DNA from: JANRKG01 sp033763635
GTDB taxonomy: Bacteria; Cyanobacteriota; Cyanobacteriia; GCF-001939115
Length of the DNA stretch: 55,722 nt
Direction of reading: 5' to 3'
Assembly: GCA_033763635.1 (NCBI GenBank)
Contig: JANRKG010000083.1
Span: 1-55,722, forward strand
The position numbers were made by a program, and so were the translations under genes. A model generated the notes under the pieces. That model saw only the letters and a program-made list of their open reading frames with translations. It searched no databases and was not told the origin of the DNA. Shown here one piece after another: positions 8,885 to 17,721 of the stretch (its first letter is position 1; each line of letters opens with the position of its first letter).

Positions 8885-8950
8885 TGATTTGTTCCTTTGA
8901 TTTGATACCAAAAATTTACCATTGTTACTCAAAAGCCTTTGCACTCTGAG

Positions 8951-9097
8951 TCACATCATTAAACTTGCTTCATAATTGGTGTACGCCTTTTCGATCTGCT
9001 CTCGCAGTTCCCAAACCCTTAGACGATACGGTGAAAGCCCACAAGCGTAGGCTGTAGAATGTCCATACTTCCCCAGGAAGGAAAGAAATTGTTGCAT
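8951..9097 (-). CDS. Small protein of 48 residues, unknown
   Basis: Within the 310-base gap between the aminotransferase and the SGNH protein, the minus strand has an ATG at 9097 and a TGA at 8951-8953. The product starts MQQFLSFLGK and contains SPYRLRVWELREQIEKAY, with a composition and hydrophobic pattern (Trp, Leu, Tyr spaced as in an amphipathic helix) that look like a real short protein. GGGAG lies directly before the start, too close for a normal Shine-Dalgarno. I do not recognise the family. It could also be chance; only conservation would decide. Confidence 0.4.
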   Translation of the reverse strand: MQQFLSFLGKYGHSTAYACGLSPYRLRVWELREQIEKAYTNYEASLMM

Positions 9098-9180
9098 CTC
9101 CCGTTATCGAAAATTTTGTGAAGACGAGTATCGTGGTACGGAACCCTTTCTTTAGAAAATCACTGTGCTGTTTTGGGTAA

Positions 9181-10494
9181 ATGCTTATGCAATGGGTTAA
9201 GACACTAGCAGTAAGAACAGGAAGCTTATGCAGTCTGCTATTACTGGCAACCTATCCCCTTGTAAATCATCGTTCACTCGTAGAACCAGGAAAACTTCTT
9301 GCCCAGACCTCCCTAGCATCCCTTTCGGGTTCTGTCCAAATTGGGTTGGAGCCGTCCGGCACTTCTGCGTTGACCGTTTCTGCTGCCAGTGCTTCGCCAT
9401 CCCCGTTGTTCCAGCAGCCTCCCGTTTTTCCTTCCCCCACCTTCAACAGTGAGCAACTCGATCGCCAGTTGGTCCTCTATTACCAATATTTGGAACTCTC
9501 CGGTCCACCGGATGTGTTGATTGTCGGAAGTTCCCGCGCCCTGTCGGGGATTGATCCCCTCACCCTTCAGCAAACCCTTTGGCAGCGGGGATACTCTGAC
9601 CTGCGAGTGTTTAACTTTAGTATCAACGGGGCAACGGCGCAGGTGATCGATATTCTCCTGCGGCAAATTTTGACCCCCGATCAACTCCCCCGGATGATTA
9701 TCTGGGGAGATGGGGTGCGGGCCTTTAACAGCGGTCGTCCGGATCATACGTATCAGAAAATTGTAGTGTCCCAGGGGCTTCGATCGCTTCTGGCTTTCCG
9801 GTCTCGACCTTCAGGGCAATCCCCAGAAACCTGTGCCATTGCCCCGATCGCCTCCCTGCTCCAGAACCGACGGCCTTTCTGGCTTACATTAACAGCGGCC
9901 CTGCGTCCCCCCGCTGTTCAGAAGCCCTGCCCGGTGCCCGATGCGATCGGGGGACCGATCGATCCCGGAGAAACCATCCTGGACCGCGAAAGGTTAGGAT
10001 TTCAAATTATTACCCAACAATTCAATCCAACTCACTATTTTCGGCAGTTTCCCCGGGTGTCGGGGCGCTATGACGGCGACTACCACAAGTTCAATTTGCG
10101 AGGCTCTCAACATGCGGCATTAGTGCGTGTGACTCAGTTTGCCCGCAACCAGCGGATTCCTCTAGTCTTTGTCAATTTGCCCTTGACCGCAACCTACATG
10201 GACTCGACTCGAATAGCCTATGAGCGGCAGTTCTGGAATTACATGCAACAGTTCGATCGTCGCGACCAACTGATTTTTCGCAACTTGAATCGGCCTAACC
10301 TGGCAAAGAATCAATACTTTATGGACCCCAGCCATATTAATGAACGGGGTGCCCGTGCCGTTGCGCTGGCTCTGGGACAGGATGCGACCCTACCCTGGCC
10401 CCATCCCTGGAGCAGTTTAGCTCCTTTGCCAACCCCCCCCATTGCCATGATCCGTATTTTCTGGCTGGCCCTCGTGCCCCATTTGCATTCCTGA
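9181..10494 (+). CDS. DUF1574-type SGNH hydrolase-like secreted or anchored protein
   Basis: The protein has 437 residues, with an N-terminal hydrophobic segment (about 13-30) acting as signal or anchor and then a Ser/Pro-rich linker to about residue 90. The SGNH-like domain follows: a block I-like VGSSRALSG at 115-123, an Asn in NFSINGAT, and a C-terminal Asp-x2-His pair in MDPSHINERG, where the catalytic acid and base lie in this superfamily. DUF1574 proteins are relatives of O-acyl transfer and esterase enzymes acting on cell-wall or polysaccharide acyl groups. No MBOAT-type partner is nearby, so the substrate is open. Met1 and Met3 are both possible starts. Confidence 0.75.
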   Translation: MLMQWVKTLAVRTGSLCSLLLLATYPLVNHRSLVEPGKLLAQTSLASLSGSVQIGLEPSGTSALTVSAASASPSPLFQQPPVFPSPTFNSEQLDRQLVLYYQYLELSGPPDVLIVGSSRALSGIDPLTLQQTLWQRGYSDLRVFNFSINGATAQVIDILLRQILTPDQLPRMIIWGDGVRAFNSGRPDHTYQKIVVSQGLRSLLAFRSRPSGQSPETCAIAPIASLLQNRRPFWLTLTAALRPPAVQKPCPVPDAIGGPIDPGETILDRERLGFQIITQQFNPTHYFRQFPRVSGRYDGDYHKFNLRGSQHAALVRVTQFARNQRIPLVFVNLPLTATYMDSTRIAYERQFWNYMQQFDRRDQLIFRNLNRPNLAKNQYFMDPSHINERGARAVALALGQDATLPWPHPWSSLAPLPTPPIAMIRIFWLALVPHLHS

Positions 10495-10559
10495 GGGAAA
10501 TCTCTGTAGCGGAGAACGCTACACTAAACAAGCACCGATCGCCCCTTCTCTGGTTTCTC

Positions 10560-11747
10560 ATGACATCGTTTCCTCGCATCACCCTACAAAAACACAAGGC
10601 AGAAGCGGTTAAACGCTTTCACCCCTGGATCTTTTCGGGAGCTATTAAGAAAAAGCAAGATGATCTGCAAGAAGGGGCGATCGTTGAGGTTTACAGCGAC
10701 AGTGGGGAATACCTGGCAACCGGGCATTATGGTACGGGAAGCATTGCCGTCAAAATCTTTGCCTTTGAACCCATTCAAAATTTCCAACAACTGCTTCTCG
10801 AACGACTCAAAGATGCTTACCTTGCCAGAGTGGGCATGGGTTTAGTCGGCAATTCAGCCACAACTTGCTATCGCCTCGTCAATGCTGAGGGGGATGGGCT
10901 TCCGGGGCTGATTATTGATTGGTACCACGGAACGGCGATCATTCAGGCTCACTCGGTTGGGATGTATGAGCAACGTCACGCGATCGCCCAGGCCTTGCAA
11001 CAGGTGTACGGTCAGGACTTGAAGGCCGTGTATGAGAAAAGCGCCCTGATGTTGTCCAAACAGGCGGCGGCAGAGAACAAGGGAGCGTATTTGTTTGGGG
11101 AACCGACCGATCGCGAAGTGTTGGAATATAACCATCGCTTTCGGGTGGATTGGGAAGAGGGGCAGAAGACAGGCTTTTTCATTGATCAGCGGGAAAATCG
11201 TGCGTTGTTGGCTCACTATGTCACTGATCGCAGGGTTCTCAATACGTTCTGCTATTCGGGTGGGTTCTCGGTTTATGCCGTGCAGTCGGGGGCCAGTCTG
11301 GTGCATTCGGTGGACACATCCGCCCGGGCGATCGAATGGACGGAAGAGAATGTTGCCTTGAACAATCCGCATCAAGTACCCCATGCAACTTACACGAAGG
11401 ATGTATTTGATTTCCTCAAACAGTGTGAAGACACCTATGATGTGATCGTGCTTGACCCTCCCGCTTTTGCGAAGGGTTTGTCCGCCCGTCATCAAGCGAT
11501 GATGGCTTATAAGCGGTTGAACATGCAGGCATTTTCGAAGCTTACAAAGGGCGGAATTGTCTTTACTTTCTCCTGTTCCCAGGTGGTCACGCCAGAGCAT
11601 TTTAATGGGGCGATCACGGCAGCGGCGATCGAGTCTGGGAAACGGGTGCGAGTGTTGCATCATCTTACTCAACCTGCTGACCATCCAGTGAGTATTTATC
11701 ATCCGGAAGGGCTGTATTTGAAGGGGTTGGTGTTGATGGTGGATTAG
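10560..11747 (+). CDS. rlmI: RlmI-like class I SAM-dependent rRNA methyltransferase
   Basis: The protein has 395 residues. An N-terminal PUA-like domain (about 1-75, with RFHPWIFSGAI) is followed by an EEHEE linker domain and the Rossmann methyltransferase: motif I NTFCYSGGFS, motif IV VLDPPAFAK and the late FTFSCSQVV. This order and length match the RlmI/YccW family, which makes 5-methylcytosine at C1962 of 23S rRNA in E. coli. The SCSQ segment supplies the nucleophilic cysteine region. It stands alone, ending 63 bases before a convergent GST gene. Confidence 0.85.
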   Translation: MTSFPRITLQKHKAEAVKRFHPWIFSGAIKKKQDDLQEGAIVEVYSDSGEYLATGHYGTGSIAVKIFAFEPIQNFQQLLLERLKDAYLARVGMGLVGNSATTCYRLVNAEGDGLPGLIIDWYHGTAIIQAHSVGMYEQRHAIAQALQQVYGQDLKAVYEKSALMLSKQAAAENKGAYLFGEPTDREVLEYNHRFRVDWEEGQKTGFFIDQRENRALLAHYVTDRRVLNTFCYSGGFSVYAVQSGASLVHSVDTSARAIEWTEENVALNNPHQVPHATYTKDVFDFLKQCEDTYDVIVLDPPAFAKGLSARHQAMMAYKRLNMQAFSKLTKGGIVFTFSCSQVVTPEHFNGAITAAAIESGKRVRVLHHLTQPADHPVSIYHPEGLYLKGLVLMVD

Positions 11748-11797
11748 GAAAGAGTAGGAGCGTCACGATCAAACGGTCACGAGTTCCTACCCTTTTC
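11748..11797. terminator. Imperfect hairpin between convergent genes
   Basis: GAAAGAGTAGGA (near 11748-11759) can pair with TCCTACCCTTTTC (11785-11797) across a loop of about 25 bases, with one bulge. It lies in the 63-base gap between two convergent genes, has A-rich and T-rich flanks on the outer sides, and would serve both strands. Confidence 0.5.
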
Positions 11798-11810
11798 TAA
11801 AGGGTAATCC

Positions 11811-12512
11811 CTATGGTTGCTGAATCGATCCTGCCGTCTGCCCGAAGAGAATTTTGCGGCTTTCGTCATTGACGGTTGGACGGCTGCTTAATGCTTCTCC
11901 CTTCTCATAAGCCCGAATCACGGCTGGACGATCGCCCATGACTGCAAACCAGCGTTGCAGATTCGGGAAGTCCGCCAAATTTTGCTGTTGCCGTTCGTAG
12001 GGCACAATCCAGGGATAACAGGCCATGTCGGCGATCGAATAGGCTCCGGCGATAAAGTCTCGCCCTTCCAGTTGTTTATTCAACACTCCATAGAGGCGAT
12101 TGGTTTCCTTAACGTAGCGATCGATCGCATAGGGAATTTTTTCGGGAGCATACTGGGTGAAGTGGTGGTTTTGTCCCGCCATCGGTCCCAATCCGCCCAT
12201 CTGCCAGAACAACCACTCTGTCACTGTTTTGCGACCCCGAAGGTCACTGGGCAAGAACTTGCCCGTCTTCTCTGCCAGGTATAACAGAATTGCACCGGAT
12301 TCAAAGATTGAGATGGGTTCTCCTCCATCGATCGGATTCGGGTCAATGATCGCGGGCATTCGGTTATTGGGGGCAATTTTCAGGAAATCTGGTTTAAATT
12401 GATCCCCTGCTCCGATATTGACGGGAACAATCTGATATTCCAGTTCTGCTTCTTCCAAAAAGATTGTGATCTTGTGTCCGTTAGGAGTCGGCCAGTAGTG
12501 CAGTTCAATCAT
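11811..12512 (-). CDS. Glutathione S-transferase family protein (YfcG/YghU-like)
   Basis: I chose the ATG at 12512 (MIELHYWPTPNG, 233 residues); the frame extends four codons to a TTG that is less likely. The N-terminal thioredoxin-like domain has the Asn-containing active-site turn TPNGHKI, the cis-Pro of NNRMPAI and the glutathione-binding ES pair in IFESGAIL. The all-helical C-terminal domain has the YSIADMACYPW motif. This pattern is that of Nu-class disulfide-bond reductases such as YfcG, which use glutathione without a cysteine. It is monocistronic and convergent with the RlmI-like gene. Confidence 0.85.
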   Translation of the reverse strand: MIELHYWPTPNGHKITIFLEEAELEYQIVPVNIGAGDQFKPDFLKIAPNNRMPAIIDPNPIDGGEPISIFESGAILLYLAEKTGKFLPSDLRGRKTVTEWLFWQMGGLGPMAGQNHHFTQYAPEKIPYAIDRYVKETNRLYGVLNKQLEGRDFIAGAYSIADMACYPWIVPYERQQQNLADFPNLQRWFAVMGDRPAVIRAYEKGEALSSRPTVNDESRKILFGQTAGSIQQP

Positions 12513-12643
12513 GGGAGCAACCAAATTTAGAGTTTAGAGTTTGGATTGACTGCATCGGTTAGGAGTGCAGTACCAGAATTTTAGGCTCCCAAGTTTTGGT
12601 TGGCTTCACCCGAAAGGGGATGGGGCGAGGATTCAAAATTTCG

Positions 12644-13768
12644 TTAAAAATCCACCCCTCGCTTCAAATCGATGCCCCGCTCCGCATAGTGTTTGTGGTT
12701 AATCATCTCAGAATGCACACTGGCGAGGTCGAAATAGGCAGGAGGGTTCTTGCATCGACCCGTAATGATAATTTCCGTATCGCGGGGTTTGCGGAGCATA
12801 GCTTCCACGATCGGGTCTTGGGGCAAGAGTTCCAGATCCACAGTGGGATTCAGTTCATCCAGAATGATGGTTTTATAAAGACCAGAGGCGATCGCCGCCC
12901 GTGCAATTTCCCAGCCCCGTTCCGCCTCTACATAGTCCAATTCCTGCTGTTGCCCGCGCCACACAATCGCATCCCGACCGCAGCGCTGATGATCGACTAA
13001 ATTGGGGTAACTTTGCTGGAGGGCGGCGATTGCTGCATCTTCTGTATAACCCGATCCTCCCTTCAGCCATTGCAGGATTAGCACTCGATGGGACTTATCC
13101 TGACTGATTCCCCGTCCGATCGCCTGAAGCGCTTTTCCCAACGCACTGGTGGATTTTCCCTTTCCGGCACCCGTGTAGATCTCGATCCCCTCAATCCCGT
13201 GTTCCGATGGACCCACAGGCTTCATTTCCGAGTGCAAATCGGCAATATCGAGGAGTTTCTGGGGTGCCCCCCGTCCGGTGGCGATCACTTCCATGTAATC
13301 GGGCTTGGTTTTGAGTGCTTTTACCACATCGTCCGCTGAGAGCAGTTCCAGATCCAGCACTGGATTTAGTTCGTCCAGGACCACGACTGAGTAAAGGCCA
13401 GAGGCGATCGCTCCCTTCGCCACATCCCAACCTCGCTGGGCTTCGAGGCGATCGAAGCGGCTAATGTCGCCTGGGCCAAAAAATTCGGCTCGACCTGTGC
13501 GTACCTGGTCAATCAGGTGGGGGAAGCCCCGTTGTAGGGCTTCGATTGCTGCATCTTCGTCGTAGGTCCGGCCTGGGCCTTTAAGGAAGCGCAGCAGTAA
13601 GACTCGCGTTTGCTCAGAGGTTTTGATACCTAAGCCGATCGAGCGGAGGACAACCCCTAATGCTGCCTGAGACTTGCCCTTCCCGGCCCCGTCGTAGACG
13701 TGGATCTGACCGACCATTCGTTCTGAAAGACCCTGTGCTGTCCGAATGCCAATCCCCGTTCTGACCAT
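12644..13768 (-). CDS. cobO: Double-domain cob(I)alamin/cob(I)yrinate adenosyltransferase (CobO/BtuR type)
   Basis: The ATG at 13768 (374 residues) is preferred; the frame extends 16 codons further to a GTG, but that leaves only 50 bases to the divergent fraC-like gene. Two CobO/BtuR domains follow one another. The first has the P-loop VYDGAGKGKSQ and VVLDELNPVLDLELL, the second IYTGAGKGKSTS and IILDELNPTVDLELL, each with an RLEAQRGWDVA or YVEAERGWEIA segment and an ATGR or ITGR motif. The family transfers the adenosyl group of ATP to the corrinoid cobalt in adenosylcobalamin synthesis. Both P-loops look intact. The internal duplication may give a covalent version of the usual homodimer. Confidence 0.85.
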   Translation of the reverse strand: MVRTGIGIRTAQGLSERMVGQIHVYDGAGKGKSQAALGVVLRSIGLGIKTSEQTRVLLLRFLKGPGRTYDEDAAIEALQRGFPHLIDQVRTGRAEFFGPGDISRFDRLEAQRGWDVAKGAIASGLYSVVVLDELNPVLDLELLSADDVVKALKTKPDYMEVIATGRGAPQKLLDIADLHSEMKPVGPSEHGIEGIEIYTGAGKGKSTSALGKALQAIGRGISQDKSHRVLILQWLKGGSGYTEDAAIAALQQSYPNLVDHQRCGRDAIVWRGQQQELDYVEAERGWEIARAAIASGLYKTIILDELNPTVDLELLPQDPIVEAMLRKPRDTEIIITGRCKNPPAYFDLASVHSEMINHKHYAERGIDLKRGVDF

Positions 13769-13866
13769 ATCGCTTGTTCTGCTCTTACTGTCTGATTGTA
13801 GCGGAGATTTCCCCACCCCATTGACCTTGTTCAGGCTACCATAGCAGTGCTGCTGAGGGTTGATCG

Positions 13867-14424
13867 ATGCTACTCCTGAGTCTCTCCCTGCGAACCTATT
13901 TATTCCAATTTCTCTTTATTTTTGTGACGATCGCCATTGAAGCTTTTGTGATTCATCGGGGCCTACGGGTGACGCGGCGGGTGAGTCTGGAATATGCGAT
14001 TTCCCTCAACCTATTCTCTACCGTGATTGGTTGGATGATCTTCTTTCAGTTGGAATCGCTCATTCCTCCCCAACTCAAAGTGCAATTAGTGAGTTACATG
14101 GTATCTGATGAGTTTTTGCCAGAGGTGCAGGAAGCAGGCAGCAATACGTTTTTGATTTTGACAGCCTTTCTCACGTTTTTAATTACCTTTGTTGTCGAAC
14201 TACGGGGATTAGATCTGCTGGATTTTATCCGGGAGGGAAAGAAGCCAGAACTGTCAGAGGAGCCGACGATGGATGCCCGGACCCGCCGCCGTTTAGCCTG
14301 GATGCGGATTCAAGTCAAAGCCCCCCGCAATCAGACGAGGGCGAGTACGATTTTGTTGGCGAATGCTTGCAGCTATAGTGTGATTTCTCTCGTGTTGCTG
14401 GCTCGAATTCTGAGTGCAGATTGA
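13867..14424 (+). CDS. fraC: Filament integrity protein FraC-like (membrane)
   Basis: The protein has 185 residues with membrane helices at about 8-29, 41-60, 94-114 and 165-183 and a charged cytoplasmic loop around 120-160. A Shine-Dalgarno-like GAGGG lies about 7 bases before the ATG. Size, topology and the pattern SLRTYLFQFLF...EAFV fit FraC, which in Anabaena sits at the septum and keeps filaments together. The next gene looks like FraD, as in the known fraC-fraD order, which strengthens both calls. This is recognition from memory and context; a profile search would settle it. Confidence 0.75.
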   Translation: MLLLSLSLRTYLFQFLFIFVTIAIEAFVIHRGLRVTRRVSLEYAISLNLFSTVIGWMIFFQLESLIPPQLKVQLVSYMVSDEFLPEVQEAGSNTFLILTAFLTFLITFVVELRGLDLLDFIREGKKPELSEEPTMDARTRRRLAWMRIQVKAPRNQTRASTILLANACSYSVISLVLLARILSAD

Positions 14425-14580
14425 GAGACGGCATTGATTGAGTAGATGTGGAAACAATTTGAGATGTTGTTCAAACGGATTTACCACCGTTGCTAGAATC
14501 TCTAGAAGCCTTGCTCAAAGACCTGTAATGTTTCATCCCACTTCTAAGTTCACCCATCCAATCGATCAGAGTGGTACGCC

Positions 14581-15597
14581 ATGTTTGATTGGCTGAAATC
14601 GCAGGTTGCCTGGATTCAGAAGGAGTTGCTGCCAGAGAAAGCATTCTCCTGGCAAACCCTGGCCTGGTTGAGTGCCTTTTCCTACTTGATGGCGGCGCTT
14701 GCCTCCCCTCTGGTGCGCGAACTTCTGTCTCTGTTTGGGTGGGTCTTTCTGATTGCAGCGGTTGCCTGGGTGACGAAGGAACATCCCGTTAAAGTTGCCA
14801 AATTTGATATCGGTCCCTGGATCACGGGAGCATTAGTCACGACTCTGTTCTTTGGAAATTTGTTTGATGAAGTGCCCTCTGTACCGCTAGTGAGTTGGCC
14901 GATTATCTCTTCCCTGATTGCTTCCGGTCCTAGATTTTTTAAGGATGGAAAAGCAATGCTTCCCGGTCCTAAAGATCGTCAGGAAATCACGGTTTTAATT
15001 TTGAGTAATCTGGTGATTAGTTGCTGGTTTCAGTTCTATTTCACGGTTCAAGGGTGGTCCCAACAGTACCCGGCCCTGATGAGTAGCTACGCTGGACGAG
15101 ATTCCCTGATCGCTCGCTTTGGGTTTCCCGTGATCAATGCGGCTCAAGGACAGGCGATCTTAGAACGGGCAGGGGAAGTTTTAGATCAGCAATTACAAAA
15201 TAAACTCTGGTCCCAGGTAGAACTCTGGTTGTTGGACTTGCGGCGACAACCCGATCGCCTCAATCAATTGGTAAAAGAACGGTTGGATCAGGAGGCCCAA
15301 AATCCTCTGACCCGTCGGGGTAATCGGGCGATCGAGGAATTCCTGTGGAAGTTAGAAGCGCGCATTGTTCCCGGAAATCCTTATACCTTGCAATTGTTTG
15401 CAATCTGGCAAGGGCCAAGTTTGAACCAGAATGGCTATTACCTGACCCGTTCCTGTGAGATTACCGAAGTGCAGCCTTCAGAAGCCGATCGTGCTTTTCT
15501 GCCAGAGGAAACGGCGAGCGACCCCGATGTCACCCTGGGACGAATCAGTTGCGGTCCCATTAGTAGACCTTTGCTCGGTCAACCTCCAGCCCGTTAA
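14581..15597 (+). CDS. fraD: Septal-junction protein FraD-like (DUF5357)
   Basis: The protein has 338 residues. The N-terminal half has about five membrane segments (around 24-45, 46-65, 78-95, 104-118, 138-156) after the motif PEKAFSWQTLAWLS. The C-terminal half is soluble and begins with a helical, probably coiled-coil stretch (about 190-265) followed by a beta-rich end (IWQGPSLNQNGYY). Anabaena FraD, about 343 residues, has the same design and plugs septal junctions that let metabolites pass between cells. It lies 156 bases behind fraC on the same strand. Its presence argues that this organism grows as communicating filaments. Confidence 0.75.
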   Translation: MFDWLKSQVAWIQKELLPEKAFSWQTLAWLSAFSYLMAALASPLVRELLSLFGWVFLIAAVAWVTKEHPVKVAKFDIGPWITGALVTTLFFGNLFDEVPSVPLVSWPIISSLIASGPRFFKDGKAMLPGPKDRQEITVLILSNLVISCWFQFYFTVQGWSQQYPALMSSYAGRDSLIARFGFPVINAAQGQAILERAGEVLDQQLQNKLWSQVELWLLDLRRQPDRLNQLVKERLDQEAQNPLTRRGNRAIEEFLWKLEARIVPGNPYTLQLFAIWQGPSLNQNGYYLTRSCEITEVQPSEADRAFLPEETASDPDVTLGRISCGPISRPLLGQPPAR

Positions 15598-15745
15598 GTC
15601 CTTGTCTGTCGGCAGAGAGCAGGGTACTGCTTGCGGTAGATTCGGCCCCCTGGGGAAACTGGTAGTCTGCTAAAACAATCACTTTTCTCTGGTGAATTGT
15701 AAACGATTGTAAATCATTCATCCACTCCTCCTATACTGACTCCCT

Positions 15746-17674
15746 ATGGTTGCAACTCCTCCTTCCCAGGCATCCCAGATTCAGCATGAGTTAGAACGGG
15801 CTGATGTTGAAGTCAATGCCCTGGCACAAGCACCTCAGCAAGAAATTGATATTGATCTGGAATTTCTATACACCCGTGATATTGAGTTTCGGCAAGAAAC
15901 GATTTATTTTGTCGTAGTCGATCGCTTCCATGATGGCGATCCAGAAAACAGCGAAGGTCCAAACCCAGAACTGTATGACCCCTCTGGTCAAGATTGGGGC
16001 AAGTATTGGGGCGGCGACCTCCAGGGGGTGATTGATAAGCTGGGTTATTTGAAAAACATGGGAGTGACAGCTATCTGGCTCACTCCTTTGTTCGAGCAAA
16101 TTGAAGATTTGTTTGTGGGGAACGCGGCGATTCATGGCTACTGGACACGGGACTTCAAACGCTTGAATCCCCGCTTTATTGGAAAAGATGAGGAGCCTTC
16201 CCTCAACAAAACCCAGGAAACTCGCAACACAACATTCGATCGCCTGGTTGAAGAGGTACACAAGCGCAACATGAAGCTAATTCTGGACATTGTGTGCAAT
16301 CACAGTAACCCAGATATCAGTGGTCGTAAGGGTGAACTGTACGATGATGGTGTGAAAATTGCCGACTTTAATGACGACAAAGACCACTGGTATCACCATT
16401 ATGGGGAAGTCACCAACTGGGAAGACGAGTGGCAACTCCAGAACTGTGAATTATCCGGTCTGGCAACCTTCAATGAGAACAATATCCAATACCGGAATTA
16501 CATTAAGGCTGCGATTAAACAATGGCTCGATCGGGGGGTGGATGCCCTGCGAGTAGATACCGTGAAACACATGCCCACCTGGTTCTGGCAAGAATTCATC
16601 GCTGACATTCAGAATCACAAGCCGGATGTGTTTGTGTTTGGAGAATGGATTTTTAGCCATCCTCAAGACCCCACTTCGATCGAGTTTGCTAACTGCTCAG
16701 GAATGAGCATTCTGGACTTTGGTCTCTGTGTTGCGATTCGGGAAGCGTTGGGTAAGGGGGCAACGGCTGGCTTCCAACTGGTACAGGATATTTTTGATTT
16801 GGATCATCATTACAACCGGGCAACGGAATTGGTGACATTCATCGATAACCATGACATGCCCCGGTTCCAATCCCTCAATTCCGATCCGGAAATGTTGCGG
16901 GTTGCGATCGCCCTGATCATGACTTCTCGTGGAATTCCCTGCCTTTACTATGGGACGGAACAGTATCTCCATGATGATACGAATGGGGGAAATGATCCTT
17001 ACAACCGTCCGATGATGACCCAGTGGGACAGTGATACGGAAGTTTATCGCTGGGTTCGGTTGCTCTCAGGCTTACGCCGACTGAATCCTGCGGTTTCGGT
17101 GGGAAGTCATCAACAGCGCTTTATTACCCCGGAAGTTTACTGTTATGAGCGTAATTATGGGAAATGTACCTGCTTTGTTGCTATGACCCGTGGAGAAGCA
17201 ACGACGATCGCCAATGTCACAACCCGCTTACCCGATGGCGAACATACCTGTGTGCTCACCCACCGCAAAGTCACGGTCGAAAATGGGGTGATTTCCAACC
17301 TGGAATTAGGGCGACGGGAAGTGATGGTATTGAGCCACATTGGAGAACGGGCGAAGGGGCAAGTTCTGGTCCGGGCACAGTTGAATGGAATTTACACCCA
17401 ACCGGGAGAATTCATCGTTGTCACTGGAGATTGCCCTGAATTGGGGAATTGGGATATTGCCCAAGCCTATCCTCTGGAGTACATCAATGCAAGTACCTGG
17501 TTTGCAGAAATCCCCTTTAATGAAAGTGCTGGGAAGTTGATTACTTACAAATATGTGTTGCTCAGGGAAGGGATTTCTCCCATACGAGAAAATCTTGTCT
17601 CTCGTCGCTGGTATCTCTCAACTGAGGGAACCGTGAAGTGGCGCGATATTTGGGCAAGTTCTGGAAGTTGTTAA
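15746..17674 (+). CDS. GH13 alpha-amylase family enzyme with C-terminal CBM20
   Basis: The protein has 642 residues. The GH13 barrel spans about 50-470: DIVCNHSN (region I), the nucleophile Asp271 in LRVDTVKHM, the acid/base Glu300 in VFGEW and Asp370 in FIDNHD. A beta domain follows, then a starch-binding CBM20 (about 550-640) with the ELGNWD signature. This layout resembles cyclodextrin glucanotransferases and maltogenic amylases. I see no signal peptide, so an intracellular role in glycogen breakdown or remodelling is likely. It is convergent with treZ across a hairpin only 47 bases long, and both act on alpha-1,4-glucans. Confidence 0.88.
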   Translation: MVATPPSQASQIQHELERADVEVNALAQAPQQEIDIDLEFLYTRDIEFRQETIYFVVVDRFHDGDPENSEGPNPELYDPSGQDWGKYWGGDLQGVIDKLGYLKNMGVTAIWLTPLFEQIEDLFVGNAAIHGYWTRDFKRLNPRFIGKDEEPSLNKTQETRNTTFDRLVEEVHKRNMKLILDIVCNHSNPDISGRKGELYDDGVKIADFNDDKDHWYHHYGEVTNWEDEWQLQNCELSGLATFNENNIQYRNYIKAAIKQWLDRGVDALRVDTVKHMPTWFWQEFIADIQNHKPDVFVFGEWIFSHPQDPTSIEFANCSGMSILDFGLCVAIREALGKGATAGFQLVQDIFDLDHHYNRATELVTFIDNHDMPRFQSLNSDPEMLRVAIALIMTSRGIPCLYYGTEQYLHDDTNGGNDPYNRPMMTQWDSDTEVYRWVRLLSGLRRLNPAVSVGSHQQRFITPEVYCYERNYGKCTCFVAMTRGEATTIANVTTRLPDGEHTCVLTHRKVTVENGVISNLELGRREVMVLSHIGERAKGQVLVRAQLNGIYTQPGEFIVVTGDCPELGNWDIAQAYPLEYINASTWFAEIPFNESAGKLITYKYVLLREGISPIRENLVSRRWYLSTEGTVKWRDIWASSGSC

Positions 17675-17677
17675 ATA

Positions 17678-17719
17678 GGTAATAGGTAGTGGGTCTTCTA
17701 TCACCCACTACCCATTACC
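17678..17719. terminator. Long hairpin made of GGTAATGG-type repeats between convergent genes
   Basis: The 17-base arms 17678-17694 (GGTAATAGGTAGTGGGT) and 17703-17719 pair with one mismatch around an 8-base loop. The arms consist of heptamer repeats related to those at 4499-4554. The hairpin fills the whole gap between the stops of the amylase and treZ and probably ends both transcripts, although no clear T-run follows on either strand. Confidence 0.65.
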
Positions 17720-17721
17720 CA

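Noticed and set aside
14425..14580. Possible relic of a small gene between fraC and fraD (frame ending in a Leu/Glu-rich stretch before TAA at about 14527)
   Set aside because: Only about 22 codons are open after an in-frame TGA, with no start; too short to support.
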